Assembly (NCBI RefSeq): GCF_020037475.1
Contig: NZ_JAIQDB010000009.1
Coordinates: 23,180-87,179 of the forward strand
Length of the DNA stretch: 64,000 bases
Direction: 5' to 3'
Origin: Sutcliffiella deserti
GTDB taxonomy: Bacteria; Bacillota; Bacilli; Bacillales; Bacillaceae_I
Under the pieces are notes generated by a model. It did not search any database and had not been told where the DNA came from. It saw only the letters and a program-made list of their open reading frames with translations. Made by a program: the position numbers and the translations under genes. Position 1 is the first letter of the stretch. The number at the start of each line of letters is the position of its first letter. Positions 58,459 to 64,000 of the stretch are shown in pieces.

Positions 58459-58647
58459 TCATATTGCATTTTTTATATAATTCCTCCTGCTTTTATTACC
58501 AATAACTTCACAATCTATTTGCACGATTTTATTTAAATCTTCCAGCTGTGCTATAACTACATCATTCATTACATATCCACCTGTTTTATTGCCGTGGCTA
58601 TTTAACAAATGAGCATTTATTATGTAATTCTCCTTTTTACCACTGAA
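58459..58647 (-). pseudogene. short orphan reading frame, possible gene remnant
   Basis: An open minus-strand frame of about 62 codons with protein-like composition (GGYVMNDVVIAQLEDLNKI, then DCEVIGNKSRRNYIKNAI). It has no start at its upstream end; only an internal ATG at 58569 (36 codons). Two stop codons precede it. Either a remnant or a small peptide gene. The rest of the 58197-58763 gap shows nothing else. Confidence 0.3.
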
Positions 58648-58763
58648 TTATTACCTAAAACTGTAGTCATGCGGATTAGTGGGCATAAAAGAGATAATTT
58701 TATAAATCAGAGAGAACTAGATAACAACTTAAACACTTACATCGAATGTCTTTTCTTTTCTAA

Positions 58764-59234
58764 TTAATTCGATTTTTGGACATCAGATTCTCTTTTATTT
58801 CTTAAAATTATCTCAAGTTCTTTCTTCGTATCTGGATGGAGTACCATCTTGTCTGTAATATCCAAATTAGAATTTTTAACCTTTTTTCCCCATCTTCTCG
58901 AAAAAGAACGCCAATCACAGACCATTTCCATGAGATATTTTCTAGGCATAGGCAAAGAGTGCTTAGTATTTGCATTAACAACCCAATACTCCCAATGGTG
59001 CTTATTTTTATGTTGATGGTGAAGCCAAGCATATTGCCATTTTAATTCATCACCATCATTTTTATCTCCAGTGTAAAAAAATTTCTTTGCATAAGGAAAA
59101 AACTCTTTGGGAGAAAACTTTGACCAATCATGAATAATTCCTTGTATATATAATCCTTCATTCCAACACTCAACAAGAACGTTCAGTTTATGGTTAAGGA
59201 TATACAGGAAATATCGCCAACACGCCTTTATCAT
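58764..59234 (-). CDS. DUF5662 family protein
   Basis: 156 residues. The motifs GIIHDWSKFSPKEFFPYAK and WLHHQHKNKHHWEYWV, plus LPMPRKYLMEMVCDWRSFSRRWG, are those of DUF5662, a His-rich family often found in phages and genomic islands. The HD-like IIHDWSKF plus clustered histidines suggest a metal-bound catalytic site, but no activity is known to me. Isolated, with a poor ribosome site. Confidence 0.75.
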   Translation of the reverse strand: MIKACWRYFLYILNHKLNVLVECWNEGLYIQGIIHDWSKFSPKEFFPYAKKFFYTGDKNDGDELKWQYAWLHHQHKNKHHWEYWVVNANTKHSLPMPRKYLMEMVCDWRSFSRRWGKKVKNSNLDITDKMVLHPDTKKELEIILRNKRESDVQKSN

Positions 59235-59727
59235 ATAATATTCCTCTTCCTATTCGATAATTGTGAGATTCATATTCTCTGTTGGTTTATTTCAAAATAA
59301 AAAAACAACCAAAGTAACAGCCTGCTCAACAACTCTTGCACTCGAATAGTTGAAATGGTTGAATTTTATTGGAGATGTAACTTAAGCTAGATATTGTTAA
59401 CTAATATAACTCCACAATAAGAATCTAGGCGCTTTTAGCATGCTAACAATACAATTGCCCCTAGGGGTAAAGTTAAGGCTACTATTGAGGAATATGCTAC
59501 CTGGCCATAATTAGCGGAAAAATAAGCTTCCGTGTGTTGTATCCATTGTACCCCCTTTTTTTCTATATTTTGTTTAAGAGTAACATTATTTGTCGTTACT
59601 GCCTCCTCTTAATTTAAAGAAAACTGCCCTATTGTTATACTAATTACAACTAAGTCTTTATTTAATTGAGATTCAAATCGTAGTGCTAAATCATCTCAAA
59701 ATTAAATAGAAACATTTAATTTTACAA
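59235..59727. other. gene-free stretch
   Basis: About 490 bp with no credible coding frame. Non-repetitive at a glance, apart from AAAATAAAAAAACAACC-type runs. No insertion-sequence end recognised. Confidence 0.4.
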
Positions 59728-59772
59728 AAAATAAAGCAGGACTAATCCATTTGCGAATTATCCTGCTATTTT
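59728..59772 (-). terminator. terminator after the pseudopilin pair
   Basis: AAAATA-AGCAGGA (59728-59741) pairs with TCCTGC-TATTTT (59761-59772); on the minus strand T-rich sequence follows. About 55 bp past the stop at 59828. Confidence 0.6.
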
Positions 59773-59827
59773 CAATGCTATTTGTAGTTTTCCATCACTA
59801 AACGGAACCCCTTATTCATAAAACCTA

Positions 59828-60697
59828 TTACTTTTTATATTCCTGACCATTTATTTTAATACTGCCATTCCCTTTCCTTGATGGCTGTCTTACGAACACC
59901 CCATCACCTTGGATATCAATCTTCCCATTTCCTTTTACTGTGACATTATTTTGGAACTGGGCGCTACCTTCAATATTCAAATATCCACTTGGAGAACCTG
60001 TAATATCAATTTTGCCTCCAAACACTATAGACCCATATACTTCCACTTTAGCTTGTCCTGATAATTTAAGATCTTCTGGTATAACAAAAGCACCTCTAAG
60101 GATACAATGATCCTTTCCTGACATTTTAATCGTTCCATTTTTAGTATAAGCCTTTAAGCAATTCAGTCCTTCAGAAGGTTCTGCAGGTTCTACTGGTCCT
60201 GGGTCGGATGGTTCTTCCTCAGAAGGAGGTGGTTGATTTTCGATCTCATCTCCTATTTGCTTAAATTTTAAATAATATTCTTCTTTTTCTTCTAAAATTG
60301 AGCCGTTAACGATAGCCCTGCTTACATATTCTATAATTATATTCTCCCCATCTTGATAAATAGATTCGTAGCCGACTTGGAACTGCTGATTGCCTTTTTC
60401 TGAGGATAAAGTAATCGGTTTCGAGTCATTTATAGGGGTCAGAGTATTTTTTATTTCGTCTAGAGTATAGTTTGTTTCTAAACCTATCTCAGCTATTTCC
60501 TCCGAGACCTGATTACGGAAAAAATTCTTCCCCATGTCCGTTAAGTTCTCTAATTGAACTTGTTCCTCCGTCTTATCATTCTGCAAGGAACTGCTCAGCA
60601 CATTATTCATAAGCGGCGGGGTGATAAAACCAATTACCACGATAATTAGTAGCACCGCAAGTAAAGTGTATCCACTTTCATTTTTCATTACCTTCAT
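59828..60697 (-). CDS. prepilin-like protein with beta-repeat C-terminal domain
   Basis: 289 residues; GGAGGG before the ATG. Prepilin-like leader: ESG-YTLLAVLLIIVVIGF (residues 7-24), but the usual Glu at +5 is replaced by Ala, as in tip-type minor pseudopilins (GspK class). Globular part to about 150, Pro/Glu/Ser-rich linker (155-177), then a repetitive beta domain (about 178-289) of GxIxIxGxG strands with Cys180 and Cys198, resembling bactofilins. Follows a canonical pseudopilin gene by 33 bp. Confidence 0.7.
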   Translation of the reverse strand: MKVMKNESGYTLLAVLLIIVVIGFITPPLMNNVLSSSLQNDKTEEQVQLENLTDMGKNFFRNQVSEEIAEIGLETNYTLDEIKNTLTPINDSKPITLSSEKGNQQFQVGYESIYQDGENIIIEYVSRAIVNGSILEEKEEYYLKFKQIGDEIENQPPPSEEEPSDPGPVEPAEPSEGLNCLKAYTKNGTIKMSGKDHCILRGAFVIPEDLKLSGQAKVEVYGSIVFGGKIDITGSPSGYLNIEGSAQFQNNVTVKGNGKIDIQGDGVFVRQPSRKGNGSIKINGQEYKK

Positions 60698-60730
60698 TTT
60701 AGTCCCTCCGCCTACTCTATTTTTCTCATA

Positions 60731-61222
60731 TCATCGTAAATTAAGATATTGATAGGTTTCATAAATCATTCTTTCGCCATCACGTTCCCCGAATTTTTGA
60801 AATATTTTTATTTGAGTCCGGTATAAAGATAATTTTTTCTCTTCTTCCGTTTGGCATATGGTAACATAGGAGTAGTAAGACTTGTTATTGATTATGTAAA
60901 TTAACCGATCTGGGTCATTGGGGTCACTTTTTAATTCCTCTTCGTCTGCAATAGCATTACCTATAGATAATGGATTGTTTTCACAGGAATAAGTGTTAGT
61001 TGATTCACTTAATAGTTCTATTATACTACTTTTTTCTACATTATACAGAATTCTTTCTGCAATATTAACTCCAATTAAATTATCTTCTTCTCTTACAGAA
61101 AAAAACATTGCTTGAGAGAAAAAGCTTAAAAATGATAAAATAATAACACTTAGTATGACGATGGATACTAGAACCTCTAACAAAGAAAATCCTCTGTCAT
61201 CACTTACTTTGCAATTTTCCAC
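60731..61222 (-). CDS. prepilin-type pseudopilin
   Basis: 163 residues from the GTG at 61222 (AGGGTGA five bases upstream); a GTG three codons earlier has no ribosome site. Canonical prepilin site DRG-FSLLEVLVSIVILSVI with Glu at +5, single N-terminal hydrophobic helix, then a small globular domain with two cysteines (CENN, TICQ). Resembles GspI/PilV-like minor pseudopilins. First gene of a two-gene minus-strand unit; divergent from the third member. Confidence 0.8.
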   Translation of the reverse strand: MENCKVSDDRGFSLLEVLVSIVILSVIILSFLSFFSQAMFFSVREEDNLIGVNIAERILYNVEKSSIIELLSESTNTYSCENNPLSIGNAIADEEELKSDPNDPDRLIYIINNKSYYSYVTICQTEEEKKLSLYRTQIKIFQKFGERDGERMIYETYQYLNLR

Positions 61223-61277
61223 TGTATTCACCCTACAATTCTGCTAATATATTTTATTTAAAGTTGGTGATGGTTTT

Positions 61278-62687
61278 ATGATTAGGCATATTAATAATCA
61301 ACGGGGATTTACACTTTTGGAGCTTCTAGCAACAATAGTAATAGGATCCATTGTTCTAGGAGTCATTTCAACTGTCATGATTACGACGTTTAAACAGAGT
61401 GATCATGTACAAAATCATACTGCTCTTACACAAGAGGCTAATATAATTATTACCAAAATGCGACAGATACATCAAGAAAATTCTTACACTCTTTGTTATG
61501 GAGAGGATAAAAAACTGCATCTAGACTCATCTGAGTCCGCTAGTATTGCACAATCATCCTATATTTTTGAAGATGTAATAATTGATAATCTTGATGGTCG
61601 TAAAATAAATTCAATAGGTCAATGCATCGATAAAGTAGACCCTTATTCTCCGCTTTTAATACAATTCAATCTTATAGACGGAAAAGAAAATAATCTTAAT
61701 ATGAATACGGTCATCCAAAGATTAAAACCACTAAGTCAACTAACTCCTCCACCAGTGGAAGAACCTTCCGAAGATGATTTTGAGGACATTATTGATGATG
61801 ATCCGAGCAAATATGAGGACTTAACTGATGGTTGTATCTTTCAAGGTAATAAGAAAGCAAGAAATCATACAACCTTTGCACCAACCTGGGGAACAAATTG
61901 TCCAGAAACGATTATACAGAACGGCAGCTTATTATTGATGAATGGTGCCGGCATCTTTTCGGATGTACATGTTGATTATAACCTATATAATAAGGGAATG
62001 ACGACCCTATTAAATAATGGTACGCTTACTGTTTTAGAGAATACCAGATTCGATAAGGATGTTACCTTACAATCCTCTACCTCTTTCTCAACAGGAAATA
62101 TTCTTTATTCTTTAGGTAACTTTACGATGCAAACATCCTCCCAAGCGGACATTGGGGGAAGTGCCAAGTTTGATAAGGCATTAGCGTTACAATCTAATGC
62201 TAACTTATCGGTGGATAGGAACCTTTTTGTATTAGGTCCTTTTCGAATGGATAGTCTTTCGGATGGAGCTGTTGAAGGTAATACGACGATAAGTGGATTA
62301 GAGATGTTTTCTCAATCGAATTTTGATATAAAAGGCGATTTAATTAGTGACAAGGCAGTGACATTAGAGAATAACACTACCCTCCATATTGGAAAAGTCG
62401 CAAACATTACTGGTGATCTTCACCTAAAAGGTAATAGTGAAATGCTTGTTGGTGGTGACTTTATTTTAAATGGTCCCCTCTACATTCAGCAAGGAACCAT
62501 CCTAAATATTAAAGGGAACGCAAAGTTTACATCTTCTATCAAGTTTGACGGAAATAACAAAGGAAAAATTTGTGTGGAAGGGTCTGTAACCTTCGATATT
62601 CCACTAGAGTCCGGAAAGCTTGTAACTGATATATCATCCTGTGAAAGACAGCCTGAAGGAACCATTTATGTTCTAAATAAAAATTAA
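61278..62687 (+). CDS. prepilin-type protein with large beta-solenoid-like domain
   Basis: 469 residues; GGTGAT before the ATG. Canonical leader QRG-FTLLELLATIVIGSIVLGV (Glu +5), pseudopilin part to about 150, Pro/Asp/Glu linker (155-180), then about 285 residues of short repeating beta strands: GSLLLMNGAGIFSDV, GTLTVLENTRFDKDV, NFDIKGDLISDKAV, SEMLVGGDFILNG. The repeat pattern is like bactofilin or beta-helix proteins. Convergent with the phosphodiesterase gene, sharing a terminator. Confidence 0.8.
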   Translation: MIRHINNQRGFTLLELLATIVIGSIVLGVISTVMITTFKQSDHVQNHTALTQEANIIITKMRQIHQENSYTLCYGEDKKLHLDSSESASIAQSSYIFEDVIIDNLDGRKINSIGQCIDKVDPYSPLLIQFNLIDGKENNLNMNTVIQRLKPLSQLTPPPVEEPSEDDFEDIIDDDPSKYEDLTDGCIFQGNKKARNHTTFAPTWGTNCPETIIQNGSLLLMNGAGIFSDVHVDYNLYNKGMTTLLNNGTLTVLENTRFDKDVTLQSSTSFSTGNILYSLGNFTMQTSSQADIGGSAKFDKALALQSNANLSVDRNLFVLGPFRMDSLSDGAVEGNTTISGLEMFSQSNFDIKGDLISDKAVTLENNTTLHIGKVANITGDLHLKGNSEMLVGGDFILNGPLYIQQGTILNIKGNAKFTSSIKFDGNNKGKICVEGSVTFDIPLESGKLVTDISSCERQPEGTIYVLNKN

Positions 62688-62691
62688 AAGT

Positions 62692-62728
62692 AAAAGCTGC
62701 ATTCTAAGTATTGCTGAATGCAGCTTTT
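62692..62728. terminator. shared terminator pseudopilin/phosphodiesterase
   Basis: AAAAGCTGCATTC (62692-62704) pairs with GAATGCAGCTTTT (62716-62728), flanked by A and T runs. Confidence 0.85.
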
Positions 62729-62733
62729 TTTCA

Positions 62734-63711
62734 CTATTTCATAAAAATTGGTCCAATCTCTTCTATTCGATTTGTCCATATCCAACCGGAAAACTTCTCC
62801 GGAATACGCTCTAGATCTTCAACCTTATCAAAACCTTCCGACCAGCCTCCATCTCCTGCTACAACAATCACTCTAGTATCCGCCTTTTTCATCCGTTCAT
62901 GAAATTTTCCCGACCAGCCCCATAACCATTTCCCGATTTTTTCAGGAATATGCAGTTGACCATTGGCACATGATTCTGGAACATATCCAGTCCATCCGAT
63001 AGCAAAGTATGGAATCAGACAACTTTTCATCGTAGCTTTTGACATAACGCGAAGCTCAGGCAGTTCCTCTTTTAAGGCAGCTATTGAAAGGTCCCCTCCA
63101 TAAACGCTAAGTTTTGACATATTACCTACTGTATAATCCGTTAAGTACTCTGCTAGTAATATTCCTTCCTCCGGGTCGTCACTTTTTATATGAATCAATA
63201 ACTCTTTATCAGGAAACTGCTGTAGCACTTCCCCTAATGTAGGCATGAGGCCTTTTCCTTTTCCCCGCAAAGGATAGGTCACACCATTATCAGAGGTATA
63301 ACCGTACCCAACATCTAATGCCTTCAAGTCCTCCATTGAATGCTCTCTTGTTTCCCCATTTCCCTCTGTCCGACATTCCAACGTCCAGTCATGAAACACG
63401 GCAAATTCACCATCTGTTGTTGGATGAATATCCAGTTCCACCACATCCGCACCTGACTCAAATGCCGCCATCATGGAGGGGATTGTATTTTCGATATACG
63501 AATGCACAGGTTCATCAATTCTCTCTGCTGTACATGTATCACTTTGAATGTTTTCCATGGAAAAGGTCTGATGTACTCCACGATGCGCAAGCAAGGACGG
63601 AGAATCCAATTCCTCTTTTGAAAACAAAGACGTATTAGTTAGAAAGAATATCAAAAATAAAAAGAATAGAGCCATCCATATTTTTTTAATCACACTTTTT
63701 CTATTTTTCAT
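62734..63711 (-). CDS. glycerophosphodiester phosphodiesterase family protein
   Basis: 325 residues with an N-terminal signal anchor (about 9-27). GDPD catalytic residues H43-R44 (LLAHRGVHQ), E74-N75 (YIENTIPSM), E92 and D94 (VVELDIHP) and H107 (VFHDWTLECR) are present. It would hydrolyse glycerophosphodiesters outside the membrane; the substrate is unknown and the C-terminal half is divergent, with several Cys and Trp. Last gene of the accessory stretch before minD. Confidence 0.85.
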   Translation of the reverse strand: MKNRKSVIKKIWMALFFLFLIFFLTNTSLFSKEELDSPSLLAHRGVHQTFSMENIQSDTCTAERIDEPVHSYIENTIPSMMAAFESGADVVELDIHPTTDGEFAVFHDWTLECRTEGNGETREHSMEDLKALDVGYGYTSDNGVTYPLRGKGKGLMPTLGEVLQQFPDKELLIHIKSDDPEEGILLAEYLTDYTVGNMSKLSVYGGDLSIAALKEELPELRVMSKATMKSCLIPYFAIGWTGYVPESCANGQLHIPEKIGKWLWGWSGKFHERMKKADTRVIVVAGDGGWSEGFDKVEDLERIPEKFSGWIWTNRIEEIGPIFMK

Positions 63712-63929
63712 CTAAAAGACCCTTCTTTTTAAAATGCTATTTTCGCATTGATTGTTGCTTTTGCGTAATTTAGTACCACTTGTTACAATCTTTGCTGTCG
63801 TGCTCTTTTCCTTTTGTATTAAGAAATTACTCTTTATTTTGAGTGAATCGGACAGTAAAAAATCCAATTGCCGATTTTTTACGGGCTTATAGCTACAATC
63901 TTTAAGAAAAGAGCCTTAAAAAAAATATA

Positions 63930-63951
63930 CCGCCCTTTATATAAAAGGCGG
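63930..63951 (-). terminator. terminator after minD
   Basis: CCGCC (63930-63934) pairs with GGCGG (63947-63951) with a TTTATATAAA inner helix, followed by TATTTTTTTTAAGG on the minus strand. It lies ten bases past the minD stop. Confidence 0.7.
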
Positions 63952-63960
63952 CATTTACAT

Positions 63961-64000
63961 TTACCGTACACCAAAAAATTTCTTAATCTTAAAAATCATG
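63961..64000 (-). CDS. minD: MinD, C-terminal tail only
   Basis: The last 12 codons of a minus-strand gene entering at the window end: MIFKIKKFFGVR and a stop. This closely matches the amphipathic membrane-targeting helix at the C-terminus of B. subtilis MinD (KIKSFFGVRS), the ATPase that positions the division septum. MinD is the usual upstream neighbour of spoIVFA, which supports the call. The rest lies outside. Confidence 0.65.
   Translation of the reverse strand, partial: MIFKIKKFFGVR

Overview
The window is an AT-rich chromosomal segment from an endospore-forming member of the Bacillaceae (Bacillus sensu lato). Gene content and order follow the Bacillus subtilis yrr/yrv-nad-spo0B-spoIVF segment very closely: recD2, a TPR protein, mnmA, a cysteine desulfurase, cymR, rarA, tcdA, 6S RNA, aspS, hisS with a T-box leader, an SH3b amidase, dtd, relA, apt, recJ, secDF, comN, spoVB, yajC, tgt, queA, ruvBA, bofC, coxA, safA, nadACB with divergent nifS-nadR, pheA/pheB, obg, spo0B, rpmA, prp, rplU, an RNase E/G and spoIVFBA. 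The last 40 bases encode the C-terminal membrane-targeting tail of MinD. Most genes lie on the minus strand. Species identity cannot be read from the sequence alone.

Layout: 1-6.3 kb holds RNA thiolation, sulfur regulation and recombination genes (recD2, mnmA/desulfurase/cymR, rarA). 6.4-10.3 kb is a small variable stretch with a lipoprotein, a kinase relic, a 49-residue protein, an RsfA-family regulator, tcdA, a sunset-domain protein and 6S RNA. 10.3-21.7 kb carries aspS/hisS under a T-box, the cell-wall amidase, dtd, relA and apt; a 2.2-kb gene-free gap between relA and apt is filled with GC-rich hairpin repeats, including six tandem copies of a unit of about 227 bp. 21.7-38.8 kb holds recJ, lapA, a CDF transporter, secDF, comN, spoVB, membrane proteins, the queuosine genes and ruvAB, with more copies of the same hairpin family. 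39-55.4 kb holds spore-coat/cortex genes, NAD synthesis, phenylalanine synthesis, the L21-Prp-L27 operon, Spo0B, Obg and the SpoIVF protease pair.

55.4-63.96 kb interrupts the usual minD-spoIVFA junction with about 8.5 kb of accessory DNA: a DUF4260 membrane protein, a small membrane protein, a 187-bp miniature element, a signal peptidase I, a P-loop kinase, a DUF5662 protein, three prepilin-type proteins and a glycerophosphodiester phosphodiesterase. Two of the three prepilin-type proteins carry a Pro/Glu/Asp-rich linker followed by a repetitive beta-rich domain that looks bactofilin-like. This is my best candidate for an undescribed functional system.

Regulation visible in the DNA: a T-box with a plausible His specifier and its promoter upstream of hisS-aspS; an L21 leader with promoter upstream of rplU; a 6S RNA gene with its own sigma-A promoter; a 12-bp palindrome between nadB and nifS that fits a NadR operator; and many intrinsic terminators, several of which overlap stop codons. 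The GC-rich hairpin family (13 copies counted) occurs naked, in tandem arrays, and inside two different miniature elements with 8-bp and 9-bp target duplications; in several copies, changes in one arm are matched in the other.
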